Assembly: GCA_000434295.1 (NCBI GenBank)
Contig: HF994934.1
Coordinates: forward strand, 658 to 21,664
Source: Acetobacter sp. CAG:977
Lineage (GTDB): Bacteria; Pseudomonadota; Alphaproteobacteria; CAAGCB01; CAG-977
Reading direction: 5' to 3'
Length of the DNA: 21,007 bases
The translations under genes were made by a program, and so were the position numbers. The notes below the pieces were generated by a model. It did not search any database. It was not told the origin of the DNA and saw only the letters and a list, made by a program, of their open reading frames with translations. This document shows positions 7,236-14,163 of the stretch, one piece after another. Positions within the stretch are counted from its first letter, which is position 1. Every line of letters starts with the position of its first letter.

Positions 7236-10037
7236 ATGCAAGAAACAAACGAACGCAAAAAAGCCGTTCTGATTGACGGTTCGGGATATATTTTCCGTGC
7301 TTTTTACGCTTTGCCGCCGATGGGACGCGACGACGGAACCCCCGTCAATGCCGTGTACGGCTTTTGCAATATGCTGATGAAGCTGATCAAGGAAATGCCC
7401 GCCGATTATCTGGCCGTCGTGTTTGACGCCGCCCGCATTACCTTTCGTCAAACGATTTATCCCGCGTACAAGGCTACCAGAAAAGATACTCCAGAAGCCT
7501 TAATCCCCCAATTTCCGATTTTGCGTCAGGCCGTCGAAGCTTTTGGCATCGCTCAAGTCGAAATGGAAGGCTATGAAGCCGATGATTTGCTTTCCACTTA
7601 CGCCCGTCTTGCCCGCGAACGGGGATTTGACGTAACCATCGTTTCCAGCGACAAAGATTTAATGCAAATGGTCGGTTCGGGCGTAACGATTTTCGATCCG
7701 ATGAAGCAACGCGTCGTCGATATTGAACAGGTTTTGGAAAAATTCGGCGTAACCCCCGACAAAGTCGTCGACGTGCAGTCTTTGGCGGGAGATTCGACCG
7801 ACAATGTTCCGGGCGTCGCGGGAATAGGATTAAAAACCGCCGCCCAGCTGATTAACGAATACGGATCGCTGGAAAACCTTTTGGCCAATGCAGAAAACAT
7901 TAAACAGCCCAAACGCCGCGAAGCGCTGATTCAAGACGCCGAAATGGCTCGCATTTCAAAAAAACTGGTTACGTTGGACGCGTTTGCTCCCGTCGAAGTG
8001 CCTTTGGACGCTTTTGCCGTCAAAACGCCGAATATTGAAAAAATCAAGGCTTTCCTTGAAAAGCAAACGTTCAAAAGCCTGCTGTCAAAATTGCCGAACT
8101 GGATTGCCGCCCGCGCCGATGCCGCTTTGCATCAAAAGGACAGCGGTGCCGCTCCGCTGCCGATACCGCCGAAAGTCAACAAAGAATATTCTTTAATTCA
8201 AACGGTTGACGATTTAAAAAAATGGGTTGACGGCGCCCTTAAAAAAGGAACCGTCGCCATTGATACGGAAACGGATTCCTTATCCCAGACAAGGGCTCGG
8301 CTGGTCGGATTTTCGCTGTGTTTCGAAGAGGGCAAAGCCTGTTACGTTCCGTTGCGCCACAAAGGAAAAGAAAAACAGGGAAACCTGTTCGGAACCGAAG
8401 ACAATTCCATTGAGGAAATTCGCCAAATTCCCGTCAAAGACGCTTTGGAAGTCCTCAAACCTCTTTTGACGGATAAGAGCGTGTTAAAAGTCGGACACAA
8501 CATCAAATACGACTGGCACGTCTTTGCCAACGAATTCGGAGACGACATCGACATAACGCCGATTGATGACACGATGGTGTTGTCTTATGATTTGGACGGA
8601 GCGGCTCACGGGCACGGAATGGACGAGCTGGCCGAATTGTTTTTGGATTATCAAACCGTCCGTTACGAAGACGTTTGCGGCAAAGGAAAACTGAAAATCA
8701 CGTTTGACCGCGTCGAATTGCAGCCGGCTTGCGACTATGCCGCCGAAGACGCCGACATTACTTTGCGCTTGTACCGTTACTTAAAACAACGCCTGTTAAA
8801 CGAACGAAGAGTCGAAATTTACGAACTTTTCGACCGTCCCTGCATCTCCGTGCTGTTCAATATGGAACGCAAAGGCATTAAAGTTTGCGAAAAAGAACTG
8901 AAAAATTTAAGCGCCGTCTTCGGCGAACGCATGTCGGCGTTGGAAAAACAAATCTTTGAATTGGCGGGCGAAGAATTTAATTTAAATTCGCCGGGGCAAA
9001 CGGGAAAAATCCTGTTTGATAAAATGGGGTTAAAGGGCAGCACGAAAAACGCGAAAACCGGTTCATGGTCAACCGAAGCCGCCGTTTTGGAAACTTTGGT
9101 CGACGAAGGCGTCGAAATTGCCGCAAAAATTCTGGAATGGCGCCAGTATTCAAAGCTGAAAAGCACGTATTCCGACGCGCTGCAAGAACAAATCAACCCG
9201 AAGACCCGTCGCGTTCATACAAACTTTATGCAAACGGTAACGTCGACGGGACGCTTGTCTTCAAACGATCCCAATTTGCAAAACATTCCCGTCCGTTCCG
9301 AAGAAGGGCGCGAAATCCGTCGCGCTTTTATCGCCGAAGACGGAAAAGTCCTGCTGTCGGCAGACTATTCTCAAATCGAATTGCGTCTGATGGCTCATGT
9401 CGCGAACGTACAGGGATTAAAAGACGCTTTTGCAAAAGGGATCGACATTCATGCCGCCACAGCCTCAAAAATGTTTCACGTCCCCGTCGAAGGGATGGAT
9501 CCCATGGTGCGTCGCCGCGCAAAAGCCATCAATTTCGGAATTATTTACGGTATTTCCGCTTTCGGTTTGGCGCGACAGCTGGGCATTTCCAGAACGGAAG
9601 CCCAAGAATACATCAATGCGTATTTTGAACGTTATCCCGAAATCAAAGCTTTTATGGAAGACACGGTTTCTTTTGCCCGCTTAAACGGGTACGTTATGAC
9701 GCCTTTCGGTCGCAAATGTTCGGTCGGGAACTTGAACGACCGCAATGCCGCACGCCGTGCTTTTGCAGAACGCGCCGCCGTCAATGCTCCCATACAGGGC
9801 GGCGCCGCCGATATTATTAAAAAAGCCATGCTCAGACTCCCGGACGCGTTGATTCAAAACGGGCTGAACGGGAAAATGTTGTTGCAAGTCCACGACGAAC
9901 TGGTTTTGGAAGTCCCGAAAAATGAAATCGACGCCACGGCAAAAATCGTAAAAGACGTCATGGAAAACGTTTTTTCGCTAAGCGTTCCCCTGATCGTCGA
10001 AGTCGGAACCGGCGAAAACTGGGCTGAAGCCCATTAG
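7236..10037 (+). CDS. polA: DNA polymerase I
   Basis: A 933-residue repair and Okazaki-fragment-processing polymerase. The 5'-3' exonuclease domain spans about 1-290 (YEADDLL, SSDKDLMQMV, GDSTDNVPGVAGIG). The 3'-5' proofreading domain is intact: Asp343 and Glu345 in DTETDS, VGHNIKYD, and the YAAEDAD motif. The polymerase domain carries TGRLSSNDPNLQNIP, DYSQIELRL (Asp710), RRRAKAINFGIIYG and QVHDELVLEVP (Asp887); these positions parallel Asp705 and Asp882 of E. coli. GGAG precedes the ATG. A glycosyltransferase gene follows after 18 bases with no terminator between, so the two may be co-transcribed. Confidence 0.98.
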   Translation: MQETNERKKAVLIDGSGYIFRAFYALPPMGRDDGTPVNAVYGFCNMLMKLIKEMPADYLAVVFDAARITFRQTIYPAYKATRKDTPEALIPQFPILRQAVEAFGIAQVEMEGYEADDLLSTYARLARERGFDVTIVSSDKDLMQMVGSGVTIFDPMKQRVVDIEQVLEKFGVTPDKVVDVQSLAGDSTDNVPGVAGIGLKTAAQLINEYGSLENLLANAENIKQPKRREALIQDAEMARISKKLVTLDAFAPVEVPLDAFAVKTPNIEKIKAFLEKQTFKSLLSKLPNWIAARADAALHQKDSGAAPLPIPPKVNKEYSLIQTVDDLKKWVDGALKKGTVAIDTETDSLSQTRARLVGFSLCFEEGKACYVPLRHKGKEKQGNLFGTEDNSIEEIRQIPVKDALEVLKPLLTDKSVLKVGHNIKYDWHVFANEFGDDIDITPIDDTMVLSYDLDGAAHGHGMDELAELFLDYQTVRYEDVCGKGKLKITFDRVELQPACDYAAEDADITLRLYRYLKQRLLNERRVEIYELFDRPCISVLFNMERKGIKVCEKELKNLSAVFGERMSALEKQIFELAGEEFNLNSPGQTGKILFDKMGLKGSTKNAKTGSWSTEAAVLETLVDEGVEIAAKILEWRQYSKLKSTYSDALQEQINPKTRRVHTNFMQTVTSTGRLSSNDPNLQNIPVRSEEGREIRRAFIAEDGKVLLSADYSQIELRLMAHVANVQGLKDAFAKGIDIHAATASKMFHVPVEGMDPMVRRRAKAINFGIIYGISAFGLARQLGISRTEAQEYINAYFERYPEIKAFMEDTVSFARLNGYVMTPFGRKCSVGNLNDRNAARRAFAERAAVNAPIQGGAADIIKKAMLRLPDALIQNGLNGKMLLQVHDELVLEVPKNEIDATAKIVKDVMENVFSLSVPLIVEVGTGENWAEAH

Positions 10038-10055
10038 TAAAGCAAGGATAAAATT

Positions 10056-10841
10056 ATGGAAAAATTATCAGTCTACATGATAACAAAAAACGAAGAAAAA
10101 CGTCTGGAACGCTCTCTTGAAGCCGTATCAAAAGTCGCCGATGAAATCGTTATCGTCGACAACGGCAGCACGGACAAAACCGAAGAAATCGCAAAAAAGT
10201 TTAATGCCGTTTTCGTTTATAATACGTGGAAAAGCTTTTCCGCCCAAAAACGCTACGCCCAAAACCTGTGCGCCAATAAATGGGTTCTGAACGTGGACTC
10301 CGATGAAGTTTTGTCCGACGATTTAATTAAAGAAATCAACAGCCTCAAAGAAAATTTCACGAAGAACGCCTATAAACTGCGTGTCAAAGACATGTATCCC
10401 GGATGGAAAAAGCCGCGCCTGCTTTCCAGAACGTACAATAACGTCCGCCTGTATCACCGTGACTATATGGATATGCCCGACGATTACAGCAACGACCGTC
10501 CCGTTGCTTTGAAAAAAAACGTCACCGTCGGAAATTTAAAAGCCCCCGTCTTGCATTATTCCTACATCGATTTGACGCAAAGAATCGATAAATGGAACAG
10601 GTATTCTTCCGAATTTATGAAAACGGCAAAAGGCAAAAAGAAAAAATATTCTTCTTTGCGGCTGGCGATGGAATTCCCGTTTCAGTTTTTGCGTTATTAT
10701 TTTGTGCGCCGCTATATCTTTTGCGGCTTTTACGGATTGGTCGAATCAATGACGGCCGCCTATTTCCGATTCGTCAAAATCGCAAAATTCCGTGAAGAAG
10801 AAATCTTTGAACGCGAAAAGATAAATGCCGAAAAACGTTAA
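10056..10841 (+). CDS. Family 2 glycosyltransferase, LPS-core WaaE/KdtX-like
   Basis: A 261-residue enzyme predicted to act at the inner face of the membrane. The GT-A signature is clear: SVYMITKNEE at the N-terminus, DEIVIVDNGSTDKT, and NVDSDE with Asp81 and Asp83 as the DxD-like metal/nucleotide-sugar site. The QKRYAQ and WVLNVDSDE pattern and the length resemble the WaaE/KdtX group that adds glucose to the LPS inner core; the exact acceptor is inference. AAGGA lies 8 bases before the ATG. It sits 18 bases after polA, a functionally unrelated neighbour. Its last codons and stop are inside a hairpin shared with the convergent nucleosidase gene. Confidence 0.85.
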   Translation: MEKLSVYMITKNEEKRLERSLEAVSKVADEIVIVDNGSTDKTEEIAKKFNAVFVYNTWKSFSAQKRYAQNLCANKWVLNVDSDEVLSDDLIKEINSLKENFTKNAYKLRVKDMYPGWKKPRLLSRTYNNVRLYHRDYMDMPDDYSNDRPVALKKNVTVGNLKAPVLHYSYIDLTQRIDKWNRYSSEFMKTAKGKKKKYSSLRLAMEFPFQFLRYYFVRRYIFCGFYGLVESMTAAYFRFVKIAKFREEEIFEREKINAEKR

Positions 10842-10859
10842 TCCGCATTAACGTTTTTC
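10830..10859. terminator. Bidirectional terminator covering both convergent stop codons
   Basis: GAAAAACGTTAAT (10830-10842) and ATTAACGTTTTTC (10847-10859) are perfect complements across a CCGC loop, a 13-bp stem. The outer pairs are A/T, so each direction ends in a T-run. The palindromic TTAA at 10838-10841 supplies both stop codons: TAA at 10839-10841 on the plus strand and TAA at 10840-10838 on the minus strand. Confidence 0.85.
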
Positions 10860-11539
10860 AACAAAACCATCAAAGCCTTTGCGGCGACATCGCATGCTTT
10901 GGCGGCGTTTGTTTCGAAATCTCCGAAAGAGTGAGTCCGCGTATCCGACATTGCCCGAATAACGGTGAACGGCACATCCCACAGCGTGGCGATTTGAGCA
11001 ACCGCCGCGCTTTCCATATCGATACAAACGGCATTGCACGTTTTTTCCAATTCGTTTTTCTTTTCTTCTTCGGCAAAGGCATCCAAAGTTGCCAAAGTTC
11101 CCCGTCTGAATTCCGACGGAGCGTTCAGCCTGTCAGGCAAAAAGCCGTCCGTTTCCGAAAACGACGGATTGCCGCGAAACATCGGCATTGCCGATTCCGT
11201 TACGCCCGTTTTACACAAAGGCCCGCCCAAATAAACGTCGCCGTGAACGACATGATCCGGAACGACAACGTCAAACAAAGAAACAGCCGGATCAACCGCC
11301 CCTGCGACGCCGCACACAATAATATGGGAAGGATGATACGCCATAATGATTTTCTGAGCTTTTGCCGCCGCGAACGTTTTTCCGACGCCGCATCTGGCCA
11401 ACACCAAATCCAGCCCGTTCAACGCAAAATGTTTTTCTTCAAACCCGCCTTCCAGCGTTTCGCCCCAAACGCCCAACACGTTTTCAACGGCGCGAAATTC
11501 CATATCCATCGGACACAACACGGCAACAATCGGCTTCAT
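10838..11539 (-). CDS. 5'-methylthioadenosine/S-adenosylhomocysteine nucleosidase family protein
   Basis: A 233-residue member of the PNP/UDP phosphorylase superfamily. It would hydrolyse methylthioadenosine and S-adenosylhomocysteine to free adenine, removing by-products of methylation and polyamine synthesis. The N-terminal AVLCPMDMEF places Glu14 at the catalytic Glu12 position of E. coli MtnN. CIDMESAAVAQIA matches the EMEGAAIAQ ribose-binding motif, and VIRAMSD supplies the catalytic aspartate. Related futalosine hydrolases share these motifs, so the substrate is not settled. CGGAGG lies upstream of the ATG at 11539. The gene is divergent from the dCMP deaminase gene and convergent with the glycosyltransferase gene. 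Confidence 0.8.
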   Translation of the reverse strand: MKPIVAVLCPMDMEFRAVENVLGVWGETLEGGFEEKHFALNGLDLVLARCGVGKTFAAAKAQKIIMAYHPSHIIVCGVAGAVDPAVSLFDVVVPDHVVHGDVYLGGPLCKTGVTESAMPMFRGNPSFSETDGFLPDRLNAPSEFRRGTLATLDAFAEEEKKNELEKTCNAVCIDMESAAVAQIATLWDVPFTVIRAMSDTRTHSFGDFETNAAKACDVAAKALMVLLKNVNAD

Positions 11540-11565
11540 CTTTTCCTCCGTTTTTTTTCGCAGCT

Positions 11566-11616
11566 ACTGTAAGCAAGCTGTTTTTGTTTGTCGATAAAAA
11601 AAAGGCTGTTATGATA
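11566..11616. promoter_or_regulatory. Back-to-back divergent promoters with overlapping -35 boxes
   Basis: Plus strand: TTGTCG (11588-11593), 16 bases, TATGAT (11610-11615), for the dCMP deaminase gene. Minus strand: TCGACA (11594-11589), 17 bases, TACAGT (11571-11566), for the nucleosidase gene. The two -35 boxes share 11589-11593, so polymerases would compete for the region. Confidence 0.5.
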
Positions 11617-11647
11617 AGCAAAGAACGACTTTCATAAGGCATTAACG

Positions 11648-12097
11648 ATGAATAAGTGGCAAAAACGTTTTTTTGATTTGGCAAAGCTGGTCGCAACATG
11701 GTCGAAAGACCCGTCTTCACAGGTCGGAGCCGTTATTGTGGACGACAAGAAACGTATCGTTTCGGTCGGCTTCAACGGACTGCCCATCGGGGTCAAAGAC
11801 ACGGAAGAACGTTTGAACACCAGAGAAATCAAATACGAACTTATCGTTCATGCAGAAGCCAATGCAATTTTAACCGCACCGAAATCCGTTGCCGGTTGTA
11901 CGATTTATGTCCATCCCTATCTGCCGTGTTCCAGATGTGCGGGCGCGATTATCCAATCGGGCATTAAAAAAGTCGTGGTGGAAGACCGTCCGATTCCCGA
12001 ACGTTGGCTGAACAACTTCATGCTTGCCAAATCCATTTTGGAAGAAGCCGGCGTCGAAATAGAGATCGTCGCGCAGGATGAAGAAGCAAAAAATTAA
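11648..12097 (+). CDS. dCMP deaminase family protein (ComEB-type cytidine/deoxycytidylate deaminase)
   Basis: A 149-residue zinc enzyme predicted to deaminate dCMP to dUMP, feeding dTMP synthesis. The cytidine-deaminase-fold motifs are complete: His68 and catalytic Glu70 in HAEANA, and Cys94 and Cys97 in PCSRCAGAI. The N-terminal DPSSQVGAVIVD and GFNGLPIG stretches are typical of the deoxycytidylate deaminase subgroup. AAGG lies 8 bases before the ATG. The stop overlaps the convergent TetR gene through a shared TTAA. No other nucleotide-metabolism gene is adjacent, though the nucleosidase and the nucleotidase lie nearby. Confidence 0.88.
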   Translation: MNKWQKRFFDLAKLVATWSKDPSSQVGAVIVDDKKRIVSVGFNGLPIGVKDTEERLNTREIKYELIVHAEANAILTAPKSVAGCTIYVHPYLPCSRCAGAIIQSGIKKVVVEDRPIPERWLNNFMLAKSILEEAGVEIEIVAQDEEAKN

Positions 12098-12726
12098 AGC
12101 TTGTCAAAGACTTCCGGACGAAACAGCGACAACATTTTACGTACCCGTTCTTTGATGGCTTCGTCGGAAATCATCAGTTCGGGGTCAATTTTATCTTCTT
12201 CGGGCATAATGGTCATAATCTTGGTTGCCGATGCCGAAGAATAGATCAAAGCCGGCCACGTCATTAAAATAAAGGTCGGCAAATTAATTTGTCGGCTGAT
12301 AATGCCTTGTTCTTTGGCTTTTTTAAACAGGGGAAAAATGCCGCGCGTTTTTTGGGCGACCCGTTCTTTAAACGCGTGAATCAGAGTCTTATCTCCCGTC
12401 AGCGTTTCGGATCCGACCTGTATCATCAAAGCGGGATATTTCGCCGAAGCCTTTGCAATAAAAAATAAAACGTGTTCCATGTTGTCGTACACGGAATCCG
12501 TCGCAGGTTCGGGAATCAGCGGAATCAAATATTCTTCGAATATTTCATTCAATATACGATCCAGATATTCTTCCTTGCTTTTAAAGTTATAGACAAACAT
12601 TCCGGGATTGACGCGGGCTTTTTTACAGATTGCGCTGATAGTCAAACCGTTAATGCCGTTTTTTAACAGCATTTTTTTGCCGGTTTCTATCAAAAGCCTG
12701 TCCGTTCCTTTATTCGGTCTGGGCAC
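12094..12726 (-). CDS. TetR/AcrR family transcriptional regulator
   Basis: A 210-residue predicted repressor. The N-terminal helix-turn-helix is clear, about residues 25-55: INGLTISAICKKARVNPG followed by MFVYNFKSKEEYLD, with the F-x-SKEEYL ending typical of TetR domains. The C-terminal half (about 60-205) is the variable ligand-binding/dimer domain; the ligand cannot be told. The gene is divergent from a small secreted protein, a lipid-kinase-like gene and an antiporter gene. The intergenic region carries palindromes over both promoters, so autoregulation plus control of the divergent set is likely. It is convergent with the dCMP deaminase gene, and their stop codons share TTAA at 12094-12097. 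Confidence 0.92.
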   Translation of the reverse strand: MPRPNKGTDRLLIETGKKMLLKNGINGLTISAICKKARVNPGMFVYNFKSKEEYLDRILNEIFEEYLIPLIPEPATDSVYDNMEHVLFFIAKASAKYPALMIQVGSETLTGDKTLIHAFKERVAQKTRGIFPLFKKAKEQGIISRQINLPTFILMTWPALIYSSASATKIMTIMPEEDKIDPELMISDEAIKERVRKMLSLFRPEVFDKL

Positions 12727-12767
12727 TTTTAGGTATTCCTGTAAAATTTATACACTCCTATAATTTC

Positions 12768-12796
12768 GGTATAAAACGAAATCGATTTCGTTTCAA
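12768..12796 (-). promoter_or_regulatory. Predicted tetR promoter with 20-bp perfect palindrome in the spacer
   Basis: Minus strand: TTGAAA (12796-12791), 17 bases, TATACC (12773-12768). A perfect palindrome with half-site AAACGAAATC spans 12774-12793, filling the spacer and overlapping the -35 box. Its size and symmetry fit a TetR-family operator, so it is likely the autoregulatory site. Binding is inference. Confidence 0.6.
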
Positions 12797-12811
12797 TAGA
12801 ATTAAAATATA

Positions 12812-12847
12812 ACCTATTTGATAGGTAGAAAAACTTTATCATATTCT
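12812..12847 (+). promoter_or_regulatory. Predicted promoter of the secreted-protein operon with inverted repeat over the -35
   Basis: TTGATA (12818-12823) is followed by CATATT (12840-12845, 16-base spacer) or TATTCT (12842-12847, 18-base spacer). The inverted repeat ACCTAT-TTG-ATAGGT (12812-12826) covers the -35 box. It differs in sequence from the 12774-12793 palindrome, so it may bind a different protein. The region is strongly AT-rich. Confidence 0.45.
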
Positions 12848-12891
12848 ATATCTTTTAGATGTAATCATAATTTTGTTATTACGAGGGAAAA

Positions 12892-13209
12892 ATGAAAAAA
12901 ATACTCTTTACGCTGGCTTTGGCATTAACCTGCTTTGTGACGGCAGCTCATGCCGAATCGAAAAAAGTCGCTTTCGGAACCGTTTCCGCCGTCAATGTCG
13001 ACAATAAAACATTTTCTATCAAAGGTGATGACGGAAAACACTATACGTTCCAAGTCAACCCCAAAACCGAAATGGAAGTTAAACACGATTTTTGGTTCAA
13101 TTCCTGCGTCGATCTGAATGAATTGGAAAAAGGTTGGTGGGTGAAAGTGAAATACTATCCCATGAATCCGACTCATTTTGTCGCAGATGAAGTTGATATT
13201 CATAAATAA
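12892..13209 (+). CDS. Small secreted protein, predicted periplasmic
   Basis: A 105-residue hypothetical protein. It has a Sec signal peptide at residues 1-21: MKK, a hydrophobic core, then AHA with likely cleavage before ESKK. The mature 84 residues begin with VAFGTVSAVNVDNKTFSIKGDDGKHYTF, a beta-strand pattern like the small OB-like DUF5666 domains; this resemblance is by eye only. The mature part has a single cysteine. GAGGG lies before the ATG. It is first in a row with the lipid-kinase-like gene (45 bases downstream) and the antiporter gene, divergent from tetR. Function unknown. Confidence 0.8.
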   Translation: MKKILFTLALALTCFVTAAHAESKKVAFGTVSAVNVDNKTFSIKGDDGKHYTFQVNPKTEMEVKHDFWFNSCVDLNELEKGWWVKVKYYPMNPTHFVADEVDIHK

Positions 13210-13218
13210 TCGGATATA

Positions 13219-13254
13219 AAATACCTTTCGTCTTTTTGTTAAACGAAGGTATTT
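13219..13254 (+). promoter_or_regulatory. Hairpin covering the ribosome binding site of the lipid-kinase-like gene
   Basis: The strand 13219-13231 pairs with ACGAAGGTATTT (13243-13254) in 12 pairs with one bulged T (13228) and an 11-base loop. The right arm holds the AAGG ribosome binding site and ends immediately before the ATG at 13255. No T-run follows, so it is not a standard terminator. It could restrict translation of the kinase-like gene, or act as a structural brake between the first and second genes. Confidence 0.5.
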
Positions 13255-14163
13255 ATGACGAACTTTTTATTGATCTCAAATCCGAAGTCCGGCTCTTTTA
13301 ACAAAGAAACTCTGGCTGATGCCGTTGCTTCTTTCGAAAAAGCCGGACATGTCGTGTCTGTCTGTGAAACTTCCCATAAAGGTGACGGCGCAAAAATCAT
13401 GGCCGCCGCCGATCATGAAAAAACTCCCGCCGTTATCGTCGCCGGCGGCGGCGGATTGGTTTCCGAAGTCATCGACGCTTTAATGAACCGCGACGACTAT
13501 GATAAATTCACTTTCGGCATTATCCCGACGGGATCCTTAAACGTTCTGGCATTGGAAATGGGACTGACCGAACCGGAAGCCGCCGTTAATGCCATATGCT
13601 CGGGAAAAATACAAAAAATTACCTTGGGTCAGGCAAAAACTCCTGAAGGAACAAGGTTGTTCACCGTACTGGCAGGCGCCGGAAACGATACATGGGTCGT
13701 AAAAAAACTGAACCTGAAGCTTAAAAAATGTTCGGGAAAATGGGAATTCTTTAAAACGTTCCTGCGCGTTTCCCTGATTTCTTCAATTCCTTCGGTCAAA
13801 GCGGAAATCGACGGTCGCCCTTATGACGGAGACATGATTTGCGCCTGTAACGGAAAATATTACGGCGGACCTTTCAGAGCCGCGGAACTGTCCGATCTGA
13901 GCGAAGACGAATTCGAAGTCGTTATCTTGAAAAAAGTGACCTTGTTCGATTTGATGAAGCATATCTTTTCGGCTCCCATGAAATACTTGTTGCCAGAAAT
14001 GAACGCCGTTGCTCTCAAAGCAAAAACTTTGAAAATAACCTCAGATGCTCCGGCGTATCCATTGCAAATCGACGGAGACATCATAAATACTCTGCCGGCG
14101 GAAATCTCCGTTTTCCCCAAAAAGCTGGCTTTGTACACGCGATTGAAAATCGATAAAAAATGA
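13255..14163 (+). CDS. Diacylglycerol kinase/YegS-like lipid kinase family protein, altered GGDG motif
   Basis: A 302-residue protein of the DAGK catalytic-domain family, which phosphorylates diacylglycerol or related lipids at the membrane. Family features: ISNPKSGS at the N-terminus, FGIIPTGSLNVLALEMG (the G-T/S-x-N stretch) and GGPFRAAELSDLSEDEFEVVIL in the C-terminal beta domain. The nucleotide-binding motif normally reading GGDGT is AGGGGLVSEV here (residues 63-72), with Gly66 in place of the conserved aspartate, so activity is doubtful. The AAGG ribosome binding site lies within a hairpin. The stop overlaps the antiporter start as ATGA, giving translational coupling. Confidence 0.82.
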   Translation: MTNFLLISNPKSGSFNKETLADAVASFEKAGHVVSVCETSHKGDGAKIMAAADHEKTPAVIVAGGGGLVSEVIDALMNRDDYDKFTFGIIPTGSLNVLALEMGLTEPEAAVNAICSGKIQKITLGQAKTPEGTRLFTVLAGAGNDTWVVKKLNLKLKKCSGKWEFFKTFLRVSLISSIPSVKAEIDGRPYDGDMICACNGKYYGGPFRAAELSDLSEDEFEVVILKKVTLFDLMKHIFSAPMKYLLPEMNAVALKAKTLKITSDAPAYPLQIDGDIINTLPAEISVFPKKLALYTRLKIDKK

